From Deltaproteobacteria bacterium (GTDB lineage: Bacteria; Desulfobacterota; Desulfuromonadia; Desulfuromonadales; BM103), in assembly GCA_019313105.1 (NCBI GenBank), contig JAFDBW010000038.1:1-11798 (forward strand): a DNA stretch of 11,798 nt. Direction: 5' to 3'. Below are positions 1-7,196 of the stretch, in pieces. The notes beneath the pieces are model-generated. The model made no database searches, was not told the origin of the DNA, and saw only the letters and a list, made by a program, of their open reading frames with translations. The position numbers were made by a program, and so were the translations under genes. Within the stretch, counting starts at the first letter, position 1, and every line of letters starts with the position of its first letter.

Positions 1-1238
1 CATTGCTCCAGCCAGGTCAGAAGTTGACGGTCAGTGTCGGTTGTCGTCGGTGACTTCAGCAGGAGCGTATCGGACAGCAATCCCGCCAGCATCAGGGAGG
101 CGATCTTCGGTTCCGGGTCAATCCCTGCCTGCCGATAAAGCGTCGCAACCACGGAGCAGGTGCTTCCAAGGGGCTGGTTGATAAAACGAATCGGCCGTTC
201 CGTGTGAAAATTACCTAGTCTGTGATGATCGATAATTTCCAGGATTTCTACCTGGTCTGCTCCAGGCACAGCCTGGGTCAGTTCATTGTGATCGACCAGG
301 ATCAGCTTCAGAGGCGATGGCCGGATCAGGTTTGATTTGGTGCCAACCCCGCAAACCCGTCCATTGTCATCAATCACCAGAACTCCGGGAGAGGTGCTGC
401 GCATCAATACCTTGCGGATTTCATCAAGCCGGTCATCCGGGTGCGCACGGGGAACATCTGCATCGGCCAGATATCGTACCGGCGTCGAGAGTCTTGCCAG
501 AAGGGCGCAGGTTGTCGTGTCATAGGGTGAGCAAAGAAAGGAGACTTGCTGTTTGCGGGCGGCCATAACCAGGTCGTCATCGATGGCGAGACCTCCGGTC
601 ACCACCAAGAGCCTGATGCCGAGTTGAATGGCATGCTCCTGGATATTCCGGCGATCACCGGCAAAGACCACGATGCGCTGCGGGTCAGTATCCGCCAGCC
701 GTGCCCTGAAGCTCTCCAGGGACATCGCCCCGACAAACAGGTCAAGCTCATCGGTGCGTTCGCCGTCCACCATGTTAACCACGTCTGCCTGAAGACAGGA
801 CTGAATCGATTTCGGCGATGAAAAGACCCGTCGAATCGGCTTTCCGGCCCGCGGCAAAAAAATATGTTCCGTCATCCGTTTGAGGATCAGGGCGCCCAGT
901 GGAGTACCATCGGCATCGACCACAGGCAGCATGCGGATATCGCGCTGGCGCATCAGCTCAAGGGCATTTGCCAGCGGGGCATCGGCATCGATCAGCGCCG
1001 GAGATTCTCCTACCGTGTCCCGCAGCCGCGGGTAGACATCGGTCAAAAGCTTCGGCTGTGGCTGATCGATGGCATCGAGGACAAATTCCGTCTGCCTGTT
1101 AAGCCCGCCGACGCGTCCCGGAAAGACATTGTTTCGCCCCTGCCGCTGACAAAGCTCCGCATATGCAATCGCACTGCAGATCGAATCGGTATCCGGATTT
1201 CTATGACCGACAACAAAAACTCTCTCCGGCTGGCTCAT
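1..1238 (-). CDS. ppaC: Mn-dependent inorganic pyrophosphatase, CBS-DRTGG type (partial, 3' end beyond left edge)
   Basis: Family II (DHH) pyrophosphatase hydrolysing PPi to two phosphates in the cytoplasm. About 412 codons are visible, and the C-terminal DHHA2 part lies beyond position 1. The N-terminal metal motif GHRNPDTDS is at residues 11-19 (His12, Asp16, Asp18). A CBS domain spans about 68-125, a DRTGG domain about 137-255 (VTGG at 213-216), and a second CBS about 256-310. The DHH half then resumes with VDHNE (315-319), IDHH (336-339), GSTCSV and LLSDT (388-391). Split DHH halves around CBS/DRTGG inserts are the hallmark of adenine-nucleotide-regulated CBS-PPases. The start ATG overlaps the stop of the DUF3108 gene as ATGA, with a GGAGGG ribosome site just upstream, so it is the distal visible gene of a three-gene operon. 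All visible metal ligands are intact. Nucleotide control is known for the family, not shown here. Confidence 0.93.
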   Translation of the reverse strand, partial: MSQPERVFVVGHRNPDTDSICSAIAYAELCQRQGRNNVFPGRVGGLNRQTEFVLDAIDQPQPKLLTDVYPRLRDTVGESPALIDADAPLANALELMRQRDIRMLPVVDADGTPLGALILKRMTEHIFLPRAGKPIRRVFSSPKSIQSCLQADVVNMVDGERTDELDLFVGAMSLESFRARLADTDPQRIVVFAGDRRNIQEHAIQLGIRLLVVTGGLAIDDDLVMAARKQQVSFLCSPYDTTTCALLARLSTPVRYLADADVPRAHPDDRLDEIRKVLMRSTSPGVLVIDDNGRVCGVGTKSNLIRPSPLKLILVDHNELTQAVPGADQVEILEIIDHHRLGNFHTERPIRFINQPLGSTCSVVATLYRQAGIDPEPKIASLMLAGLLSDTLLLKSPTTTDTDRQLLTWLEQ

Positions 1239-2047
1239 TTGCCCTCCTTGTCCAGGTAACCTCGTACGTCTCCCAAACCGATCAGGTCCTCAACTATCCC
1301 TCGCCCGGGAACGCCCAGTTTATCGAACCAGACATAAAGGCTGCCGCTGTTGGTCTCGAAGATCTCCGGGTCAACCTTGACCTGGACCAGCAGGCCATGA
1401 TCCGGGAAGTAGTCCTGACTGGCCTGCTCCTCGACAGTCAGAATCCTGACTTCAAAATCGATAAAACCCTTCCTGGAATAAGTGGGGATCAGAATCTTTG
1501 TACCGCGTTGCAGCGGGCCATAAATTCCGGCTCGCAGGTTATAAAAGGCCGTCAACACATCGACGGGATGCTGACCGTCGGGGATATCATGCAGTTTGGT
1601 CGAGCTCAAGACACCTTCTTTGAACTTCTCCTCTGTAATCTTGCCTCGCTCGTAGTCGAAAGAGCGAATCTTGACGCGATTCGTCCACTTTCCCCATCTC
1701 TTCTTCCTGATTTGCGACACATGCTCAATGCTGTCCAGAGAGCCATCCGGCAGCAATCGCATCAGTGAGCTGTAGGTCTGCGTACGATCTCCCGCGAGCC
1801 ATGACGCGATTCCCAGAGTCCGGCCAATCAGCTCTGCGCGCAGGACATCCGGCTCTCCGGTCTCGACCAGTCGCAGTTCACCCTCCGCCAGCCGGGTGAA
1901 GAAGAGGAAATCGATCCCGTATGAATAATCTTCGCCCGTCAACTGCGAGATAGGCTTGATGATGCCGAAATCAATTGCCCATGTGCAACCCGGCACGGAC
2001 AAATGTAGTGAACAGAAAATTGCCATCAGCAGGCGAAATCGTGTCAT
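1235..2047 (-). CDS. DUF3108 family exported protein
   Basis: A 270-residue protein of unknown function. Residues 1-24 form a signal peptide (MTRFRLLMAIFCSLHLSVPG, then CTWA) with likely signal peptidase I cleavage after WA. A Cys at 21 follows PG, but the context is a poor lipobox. The mature part resembles DUF3108 proteins: beta-rich, with the segment DVLTAFYNLRAGIYGPL at 163-179 matching the conserved (D)xLSAxYxLR stretch, and a C-terminal LYVWFDKLGVPGRGIVED. Family members are periplasmic in Gram-negative bacteria and have no settled role. The chosen ATG overlaps the exchanger stop by one base (TGATG), and a TTG one codon upstream is also possible. There is no good ribosome site of its own, so translation is probably coupled to the upstream exchanger gene. 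The downstream pyrophosphatase is coupled in turn. Family assignment is by recognised motif only. Confidence 0.8.
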   Translation of the reverse strand: MTRFRLLMAIFCSLHLSVPGCTWAIDFGIIKPISQLTGEDYSYGIDFLFFTRLAEGELRLVETGEPDVLRAELIGRTLGIASWLAGDRTQTYSSLMRLLPDGSLDSIEHVSQIRKKRWGKWTNRVKIRSFDYERGKITEEKFKEGVLSSTKLHDIPDGQHPVDVLTAFYNLRAGIYGPLQRGTKILIPTYSRKGFIDFEVRILTVEEQASQDYFPDHGLLVQVKVDPEIFETNSGSLYVWFDKLGVPGRGIVEDLIGLGDVRGYLDKEGK

Positions 2048-3000
2048 CAAATAAACAGGCTGGCAACAAAGAGACAGTAAGCGCCCAGCAGCAGCAGGCC
2101 TCTCTTGCGGTCCAGCTGCAGACGTGGCAGCATGATGGTCAGAAGTGCAATCAGGAGAACACAGAAAGCCAGCATGACCGGGAAGTCCATCTGCAGGGCT
2201 CTTGTCTCTATGACAATCGGGTTGAACATCGGACAGATCCCGAGAACAAACAGGATATTGAAGATGTTGCTACCGATCACGTTGCCGACACTGATATCCA
2301 TCTCTCCCTTCCAGGCGCTCATCACCGAAGCGGCGAGTTCCGGGAGGCTGGTGCCGATGGCGACGATCGACAGTCCGATAACCATCTCGGAGACTCCGAG
2401 CAGGGTCGCAATCATCACCGCACCCCGGACCATCAATTCGGCACCAACACCCAGACCGGCCATGCCGAGGATGACCAGAATCACGTTCTTGCCACGCCCG
2501 GCAGAAGCCTCCCGGATCGCCTGCTCAACTTCGCCGCCTGTGGGCACCGACGGGTTTCGTGCCGTCATAACGCAGTAGGCCAGGAAGACCAGCAGGCAGA
2601 GAAAGAGCAGCAGACCGTCCAGGAAGTTCAGGACGCCGTCAAAGGCGACGACATAGAGGCCAATCGAGGCCACGACCATGATCGGCACTTCACGGGTCAG
2701 CGTGGAACGCGCCACGACAACCGGCGTAATCAGGGCCGCCACCCCAAGGATCAAACCGATATTGGCAATATTCGACCCGATGACATTGCCGGCGGCCATG
2801 GCAGATGCCCCACGCACGGCGGCAAAGAGAGAAACCAGAAGCTCAGGCATGCTGGTCGCGAAGGCAACCACGGTGAGCCCGACAACCAGTGGTCGTACAC
2901 CCATCGACAGCGCAAGCCTGGAACTTCCCGTGACCAGATATTCGGCACCGTAATAAAGCAGCAACAAACCTGCAAGAACGAGGATAACACCCAAAAACAT
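2047..3000 (-). CDS. Calcium/sodium antiporter, CaCA superfamily (YrbG-like)
   Basis: Inner-membrane cation/Ca2+ exchanger of 317 residues, the usual size for bacterial YrbG/NCX proteins with about ten membrane helices in two inverted halves. The two alpha repeats are clear: GLTVVAFATSMPELLVS at 41-57 and GLSIVAIGTSLPELAAS at 209-225, with the ion-binding glutamates Glu53 and Glu221. They are paired with GNVIGSNIAN (71-80) and GNVIGSNIFN (239-248). The first repeat has ATS where the canonical motif has GTS, a mild deviation. A polar loop at about 148-171 joins the halves. ATG at 3000 is preferred, and an adjacent in-frame TTG at 3003 is an alternative. A weak GGGAT ribosome site lies about 10 bases upstream. 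It is the first gene of the operon with DUF3108 and pyrophosphatase genes. The exported ion (Ca2+ against Na+ or H+) is inferred from family. Confidence 0.92.
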   Translation of the reverse strand: MFLGVILVLAGLLLLYYGAEYLVTGSSRLALSMGVRPLVVGLTVVAFATSMPELLVSLFAAVRGASAMAAGNVIGSNIANIGLILGVAALITPVVVARSTLTREVPIMVVASIGLYVVAFDGVLNFLDGLLLFLCLLVFLAYCVMTARNPSVPTGGEVEQAIREASAGRGKNVILVILGMAGLGVGAELMVRGAVMIATLLGVSEMVIGLSIVAIGTSLPELAASVMSAWKGEMDISVGNVIGSNIFNILFVLGICPMFNPIVIETRALQMDFPVMLAFCVLLIALLTIMLPRLQLDRKRGLLLLGAYCLFVASLFI

Positions 3001-3043
3001 CAATAAATCCCTATCGGTCTACAAACAGACTGAAACATCTACC

Positions 3044-3072
3044 AGTCTAATACCTGCTTCCCTTGCTGTCGA
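3044..3072 (-). promoter_or_regulatory. Possible promoter of the exchanger operon
   Basis: On the minus strand TCGACA (3072-3067) and TAGACT (3049-3044) are separated by 17 bases, about 45 bases upstream of the exchanger ATG. The -35 matches 5 of 6 bases of the sigma-70 consensus and the -10 only 4 of 6. It is the best candidate in the divergent 161-base gap but is not strong. Confidence 0.35.
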
Positions 3073-3099
3073 GAACTAGTCGAGTACAAGATGAATATC

Positions 3100-3127
3100 T
3101 TGACTTAATTATCATTAAAGAGATAAT
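3100..3127 (+). promoter_or_regulatory. Promoter of the arsR-family gene
   Basis: TTGACT at 3100-3105 and GATAAT at 3122-3127 are separated by 16 bases (overlapping ATAATA or TAATAT would give 17-18). These are good sigma-70 elements about 35 bases upstream of the ATG at 3162. The -10 lies inside an inverted repeat at 3121-3150, an arrangement suited to autorepression. Confidence 0.7.
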
Positions 3128-3150
3128 ATTCATATATTCAATTATTATCT
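3121..3150 (+). promoter_or_regulatory. Candidate ArsR-family operator (AT-rich dyad)
   Basis: AGATAATA (3121-3128) and TATTATCT (3143-3150) form a perfect 8-base inverted repeat with a 14-base AT-rich centre. It overlaps the -10 box of the regulator gene and lies just before its ribosome site GAGGG (3151-3155). ArsR/SmtB proteins commonly bind AT-rich imperfect palindromes at their own promoters. That this protein binds this site is inferred. Confidence 0.55.
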
Positions 3151-3161
3151 GAGGGTGAATT

Positions 3162-3464
3162 ATGGCAAACGTTGAATTTGACAAAACAATCTGCCTCGAC
3201 AGGGAAGCCGAGATTCTCAAGGTTCTTGGCCATCCGGTGCGACTGAAGATCGTTGCCGGTCTCATGTCCCAATCATGCAATGTGAAAAAAATCTGGGAAT
3301 GTCTCGAATTGCCCCAGGCGACCGTATCGCAGCATCTGGCCCTACTCAAAAACAAGGGCATTATTGATGGCAAGCGTGACGGTGTCGAGGTCTTCTACCA
3401 GGTCACGTCAACCGAGGCCCGCAAAATCGTTCAGTCTTTGATGGAAAATTTCTCCTGTAAATAA
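3162..3464 (+). CDS. ArsR/SmtB-family winged-helix transcriptional regulator
   Basis: A 100-residue winged-helix repressor of usual ArsR-family size. It has the N-terminal VLGHPVRLKIV helix (21-31), a recognition helix region LPQATVSQHLALLKNKGII (50-68) and the wing GKRDGVEVFYQV (70-81). Four cysteines are present: Cys11, Cys39, Cys47 and Cys99. Cys39 in SCNVKKI sits where SmtB/CadC-type proteins carry the ELCVxDL metal-site cysteine. Cys99 is next to last, in SCK. These could form a metal, arsenite or persulfide/thiol sensor, but the sequence alone does not say which. It has a strong GAGGG ribosome site six bases before ATG, its own promoter and a dyad overlapping the -10. It is divergent from the exchanger operon, so it may also influence that operon's promoter. 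It ends in the bidirectional hairpin at 3502-3536. No efflux or thiol gene follows it, so the effector stays open. Confidence 0.9.
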   Translation: MANVEFDKTICLDREAEILKVLGHPVRLKIVAGLMSQSCNVKKIWECLELPQATVSQHLALLKNKGIIDGKRDGVEVFYQVTSTEARKIVQSLMENFSCK

Positions 3465-3501
3465 CCGAACACAGAGAGCAACAGCATTCGGCAATTATTA
3501 C

Positions 3502-3536
3502 AAACGGTGACTGCAGGATCACTGCAGCCACCGTTT
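3502..3536. terminator. Bidirectional terminator between arsR-family gene and bioC
   Basis: A 15-base-pair stem (3502-3516 with 3522-3536) has one A-C mismatch and a five-base loop. It lies between two converging genes. The stem ends in AAA on one side and TTT on the other, so the transcript from either strand carries a U-rich 3' flank (TTTCTAT on plus; TTTGTAATAATT on minus). It fits Rho-independent termination of both transcripts. Confidence 0.75.
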
Positions 3537-3557
3537 CTATCTTGACCCGCCGTGAAC

Positions 3558-4379
3558 TCACCGTAAGCTTTTGCTTGCGATGGCAATAATCACTTCATAG
3601 CTTGCCGGCAGCCCCGACTCACACCGGTATTGTTGTTCGTAGAACTTGATCATGGATTGCATGACCCGGCGTGACGCCAGTCCCCGGGGACGATCCGCTG
3701 TCGCATTGCTGGCACCGATCTGCTTGAGTTGCCTGAGCAAATCAGGTACGTCAAGGTGAAACTCCACCTCCATTCCGGCAGAAATATCATCGCAGGCCAA
3801 CCCGGCAGCGGCGATCGCATCTGCAACCTCGTCGAGCACCGGAAAGTTCTGCACATGGGACGTTCGCCCCGTTTCGCTATCCTCTACTGCCCGGCAGTGG
3901 GAAGAACGCAGCTCAAAGAGAGTCTTTTCACCAAAAAGTGCCAGGGCAAAGGACCCGCCCGGTCTGAGGACTCTCGCCACCTCGGCGAAAGCCGAAGGCA
4001 GGCAATCGACCCACTGATAGACCGAACTGGACACTACGCAGGCGAATGCCTGGTTGGCAAAAGGCAGTTGCCTGGCGTCGCCATCACAGGCTGAAACCGC
4101 CGGCAGCCTGCCTGCAGCGGCCCGGGTCATGCCATGCGCGATATCCATCACGACGAACTGGTTCCCCGACACGCGATTGAGCATCGCAGCGGCAAGAGCA
4201 CCCGTACCGGTGCCTATGTCAAGGCAGGGTCCGGGCAGCAATGCAACAGCTGCCAGTCGACTATAAAGCAGCTCGACAACCCGTTTCTGGACAGACGCGT
4301 AGCTGTCATAATCCTCTGCGTGGCTGGAAAAATTACCGCGCATGCGTTCGCTGTCAATCGCTTTGACCGGCGGCACCAT
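3558..4379 (-). CDS. bioC: Malonyl-ACP O-methyltransferase BioC
   Basis: An SAM-dependent methyltransferase of 273 residues that methylates the free carboxyl of malonyl-ACP, so that fatty acid synthesis can extend it to pimeloyl-ACP methyl ester. The N-terminal BioC signature NFSSHAEDYDSYASVQKRV is at 16-34. SAM motif I LDIGTGTGAL is at 53-62, the acidic ribose position falls in VVMDIA (77-81), and the post-motif SSSVYQWV (117-124) and LRPGGSFALALFGEKTLFEL (138-157) follow. These match BioC rather than generic methyltransferases, and length is close to E. coli BioC (about 250). ATG overlaps the bioH stop by one base (TGATG). It is the last gene of bioW-F-H-C, followed by the terminator at 3502-3536. 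The presence of the partner esterase BioH immediately upstream supports the call. Confidence 0.92.
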   Translation of the reverse strand: MVPPVKAIDSERMRGNFSSHAEDYDSYASVQKRVVELLYSRLAAVALLPGPCLDIGTGTGALAAAMLNRVSGNQFVVMDIAHGMTRAAAGRLPAVSACDGDARQLPFANQAFACVVSSSVYQWVDCLPSAFAEVARVLRPGGSFALALFGEKTLFELRSSHCRAVEDSETGRTSHVQNFPVLDEVADAIAAAGLACDDISAGMEVEFHLDVPDLLRQLKQIGASNATADRPRGLASRRVMQSMIKFYEQQYRCESGLPASYEVIIAIASKSLR

Positions 4380-5185
4380 CAGCAGAACTCCAGGAGACGG
4401 ACGGCAACGTCGTGCGGTTTACTTAAAAACGGCGCATGCCCGATCCCGGCAAAAGGCACGTATTCTCCAAGAGGAAGCATGGCGGCCATAGCCCGCCCGG
4501 CACCGGCCGGCGAGATCCGGTCAAGTTCACCATGCAGCACCATTGCAGGGACTTGGATTTTCGAGAGGATGTCGCGTTGATCCTGCTCGGCCAGTACGTT
4601 GAGGAGCTCAAAAGCAACATCCTGGTCCGGTAAAGAGCTGGCTCGCACCGCAAAATTGCGGATCATCCGCAGTCTGTCGATGGAGAGACTCTCTCCGGCG
4701 AAAGTCAGGGAAAAGAACTCTGCAAGAGTTGCTTCGAACTGTCTCTTGAGGTTTCTGGCCATGGCACGTACCTGAGCGACAGGCAGACCGAACGACCAGC
4801 CATCGCCAGCTGTGAATTTCGGCGTTGAACCGATCAGGGAAAGCCTTTCGACCGGGAGTTTCCCGTCGCTGGCCATCTGCAATGAGAGCATGCCGCCCAG
4901 CGACCAGCCGACCAGGGCATAAGGTCCTGCAGCCAGAGACGATAACCAGTCCGTCAGGACATCGGACAACCCGGCAAGATCGTTCCGGCCGGCCGGTGAA
5001 GACTTGCCATGACCGGGGAGATCGGGAACCAGAACGCGGTAATTACCCGCAAGCAGGCCAGCGAGCTCCTGGAACGCCGCCGCCGACACGGCCCAGCCAT
5101 GCAGGAGTATCAGCGGCCTGCCTTGACCGGCTTCGTACCATGTCAGAGAACCTCCGCCAGGTCTCTGGAATTGCCTTTCCTTCAT
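4379..5185 (-). CDS. bioH: Pimeloyl-ACP methyl ester carboxylesterase BioH
   Basis: An alpha/beta-hydrolase of 268 residues that removes the methyl ester from pimeloyl-ACP methyl ester and so ends the BioC-started chain. The catalytic triad is visible: Ser95 in GWSLGG (93-98), Asp222 in HGELDRISP (218-226) and His250 in GIGHAPF (247-253). HGW at 29-31 lies at the oxyanion-hole position. STPKFTAGDGW (120-130), LHGELD and GHAPF closely follow the BioH pattern rather than that of generic hydrolases. ATG overlaps the bioF stop as ATGA, with GGGAG about nine bases upstream. The position between bioF and bioC makes the functional assignment secure. It ends ...LLEFC. Confidence 0.9.
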   Translation of the reverse strand: MKERQFQRPGGGSLTWYEAGQGRPLILLHGWAVSAAAFQELAGLLAGNYRVLVPDLPGHGKSSPAGRNDLAGLSDVLTDWLSSLAAGPYALVGWSLGGMLSLQMASDGKLPVERLSLIGSTPKFTAGDGWSFGLPVAQVRAMARNLKRQFEATLAEFFSLTFAGESLSIDRLRMIRNFAVRASSLPDQDVAFELLNVLAEQDQRDILSKIQVPAMVLHGELDRISPAGAGRAMAAMLPLGEYVPFAGIGHAPFLSKPHDVAVRLLEFC

Positions 5186-6357
5186 CCGGCATACTCCCTG
5201 TAAACATCAAGAATCTTGCCGACGGCATCTGTAAGCTCAACCGCCGAATGACTGGCCATCACAGTCGCCCGTAACCGGCAGAGTCCCGTGCCAACAGTTG
5301 GAGGCCGAACGCCCTGCAGAAAAACACCCATTTCGAGGAGCCGTTCCGTCATTTGCATGGTGGGGTCAGGGTCGCGGGTCAAGATCGGGACGATCTGGGT
5401 GGTGCTGCCGAGCAGATCCATTCCACCATCTTGCAAAAGCCCGGCGAACAGGGTGCGGTTCTCCGCCAGCTTCTGGCGCAGGTTTCTTCCCTCCTCGCTA
5501 TCAACCAGGTCGAGTGCAGCTGACGCCGCGGCCGGGACTCCCGCTGGCAGGCTTGTGGAAAAAATGAAAGAGCGGCTGCGATTGATCAGCGTGTCGATGA
5601 TCACCCGGTCCGCGGCCAGATAAGCGCCCGCGCAACCAAGGGCCTTGCCGAGCGTTCCCATGTGCAGGTCGATGCGCTCAAGGCAACCGAGGGCCTCGCC
5701 AGTACCCCGGCCGTTCTTTCCCGAAACACCGGTCCCGTGTGCATCATCGACCATCAGTAATGCGTCAAACCGGTCTTTCAGATCACAGAGCTCCGTCAAG
5801 GGGGCGACATCCCCGTCCATACTGAAAACACCATCGGTGACAATCAGCCAGCGGCCCTTGCGGTGCGATTTTTCCCGCTCCATAATTTCTGCCAGGGCGA
5901 CATGATCACAATGCGGGTACACCAGGGTGCGCGCACGTGCCAGCCGACAGCCGTCGATAATCGAGGCATGGTTGAGTTGATCGGAAAAAATGACATCATC
6001 CGGGCCGAACAGCCCCTGCAGAATACCAATATTTGCCGCATATCCGGAATTGAAAAGCAAAGCGGCCTCGGTCCCCTTGAAGGTTGCGATGCGTTCTTCG
6101 AGCGCGACATGGGCCGGCATGGTCCCGGAGATCAGACGACTGGCACCGGAACCTGCTCCGTACTGCCTTGTGGCAGCGACCATCTTCTCCACCAGGGCCG
6201 GATGATTGGCTATACCGAGGTAGTTGTTGGAACAAAGCAGCAGGACGTCCTGCCCGTTGACCTGAACGACCGCCCCCTGGCCACCATCAACCACCCTCAG
6301 TGAGCGCAACATCCCCTGGCGCTTGAGTCGGGCCAGTTCAAATCGCCAGTTATCCAT
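5182..6357 (-). CDS. bioF: 8-amino-7-oxononanoate synthase BioF
   Basis: A PLP-dependent alpha-oxoamine synthase of 391 residues that condenses pimeloyl thioester with L-alanine to 8-amino-7-oxononanoate (KAPA), releasing CO2 and the carrier. Visible features are SNNYLG (43-48), His130 in QLNHASIIDG, which stacks on the cofactor, Ser179 in GVFSMDGD, Asp204 and His207 in VDDAHGTG, and the Schiff-base Lys238 in GTLGKALG. All are at family positions and the length is normal (E. coli BioF 384). ATG has GGGAG eight or so bases upstream and overlaps the bioW stop by eight bases. BioF is where the two routes encoded around it converge, since it can take pimeloyl-CoA from BioW or pimeloyl-ACP released by BioH. 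Which donor this enzyme prefers cannot be read from the sequence. Confidence 0.96.
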   Translation of the reverse strand: MDNWRFELARLKRQGMLRSLRVVDGGQGAVVQVNGQDVLLLCSNNYLGIANHPALVEKMVAATRQYGAGSGASRLISGTMPAHVALEERIATFKGTEAALLFNSGYAANIGILQGLFGPDDVIFSDQLNHASIIDGCRLARARTLVYPHCDHVALAEIMEREKSHRKGRWLIVTDGVFSMDGDVAPLTELCDLKDRFDALLMVDDAHGTGVSGKNGRGTGEALGCLERIDLHMGTLGKALGCAGAYLAADRVIIDTLINRSRSFIFSTSLPAGVPAAASAALDLVDSEEGRNLRQKLAENRTLFAGLLQDGGMDLLGSTTQIVPILTRDPDPTMQMTERLLEMGVFLQGVRPPTVGTGLCRLRATVMASHSAVELTDAVGKILDVYREYAG

Positions 6358-7159
6358 GCCCCGGCTCCCATCTGGCCGCAGGGTTTATCTTGCCAAGGCT
6401 GTCGAACATAACCGGATGCCGTTCAAGGTAATTCGTCAGCTCTATGATGGAAAGGGTTCCCGGTTTGACAAAAAAGATTCTGCCGCCGTGCGGGTTGCCG
6501 ACCGGCTTCAATTCACTGATCCGCTGGTAGCCATGAGCGCGGTCAGCGACATAGCCGACGGGGTACTCCGGGTCATCCGACCAGCAGAGCTCGGCAACAA
6601 TTCCGGGCGCGCTTATGACCTTGCCGGCAAGCACGAGTGCCTCGAGTACGCGACGGTGGCCGAGACCGGCTCGATGCAACCTTGCCTCAAAATCCCGCCG
6701 GCATTCAATGGCAACATCCATTCGGGAGGCTCTGACACCCCGCGACGGGTCGCTCTCAAGACGCACTCCGGTGGCGGCATCCATGATCGCGGCACCGCGC
6801 ATCACCGTCCCACCGGGCCCCGCCCCCTCGGCGAGCAGTTGCACAGCTCGACTGGCGACGTCCGGGTCGACACCGGCACGAGACAATAGCTGTGCGGCAA
6901 CGGCACGCCCTTCCTGGAAATCACTCACCTGCCAGGTTGAGATATCAGGAAGGTTTGCATGGGATAAGGCATCGGAATCGATACGTTCCGCGTGGCAAGA
7001 CACATCGTCAGCGACAACATCAGCGCCGGTGACGACCCGTGACATCAGATCCGAGACAACCTGACTTACATCTGACAACGGTACAATTCTTTCGGCACCG
7101 GCGAGGTGCCGGCCACGCAATGTGGCACGCATGCGCACTGAAAAAAGGGGGGCGTCCAT
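6350..7159 (-). CDS. bioW: 6-carboxyhexanoate-CoA ligase (pimeloyl-CoA synthetase) BioW
   Basis: BioW activates free pimelate with ATP and CoA to pimeloyl-CoA through an acyl-adenylate, in the cytoplasm. The 269-residue product begins MDAPLFSVRMRAT, matching the FYSVRMRAS start of Bacillus subtilis BioW. It carries the family blocks GAERIVP (21-27), GVRASRMD (141-148), AELCWSDDPEYPVGYVA (189-205), GYQRI (210-214) and GGRIFFV (225-231). No core block is missing. ATG at 7159 is chosen because it gives the family N-terminus. The in-frame GTG at 7186 lies upstream of the predicted transcription start. There is no Shine-Dalgarno before the ATG, while GATAAT ends only ten bases upstream, hinting at a leaderless message. 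It is the first gene of the biotin operon, behind a BirA-like operator. Its combination with bioC and bioH is unusual. Confidence 0.93.
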   Translation of the reverse strand: MDAPLFSVRMRATLRGRHLAGAERIVPLSDVSQVVSDLMSRVVTGADVVADDVSCHAERIDSDALSHANLPDISTWQVSDFQEGRAVAAQLLSRAGVDPDVASRAVQLLAEGAGPGGTVMRGAAIMDAATGVRLESDPSRGVRASRMDVAIECRRDFEARLHRAGLGHRRVLEALVLAGKVISAPGIVAELCWSDDPEYPVGYVADRAHGYQRISELKPVGNPHGGRIFFVKPGTLSIIELTNYLERHPVMFDSLGKINPAARWEPGHG

Positions 7160-7167
7160 GGTGGAAG

Positions 7168-7196
7168 AAATTATCACTCGCGACACGACTTGTCAA
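7168..7196 (-). promoter_or_regulatory. Promoter of the bioWFHC operon
   Basis: On the minus strand a perfect TTGACA (7196-7191) is followed after 15 bases by GATAAT (7175-7170), or after 17 bases by TAATTT (7173-7168). Either choice places the transcription start within a few bases of the bioW ATG at 7159. The -35 hexamer lies inside the left half-site of the BirA-like operator. Confidence 0.6.

Noticed and set aside
864..1768. Plus-strand open frames opposite the pyrophosphatase and DUF3108 genes
   Set aside because: The opposite strand encodes a canonical family II pyrophosphatase with all motifs and a coupled DUF3108 gene. The plus-strand frames show no family features.
1975..3006. Plus-strand open frame of 343 codons
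   Set aside because: It is antisense to the clear exchanger gene. The translation is rich in His, Gln, Asp and Asn with no hydrophobic core, typical of a mirrored membrane-protein gene.
7160..7186. GTG start nine codons upstream for bioW
   Set aside because: It lies upstream of the predicted -10 box and next to the operator, and it adds residues not seen in BioW proteins. The ATG at 7159 gives the family N-terminus.
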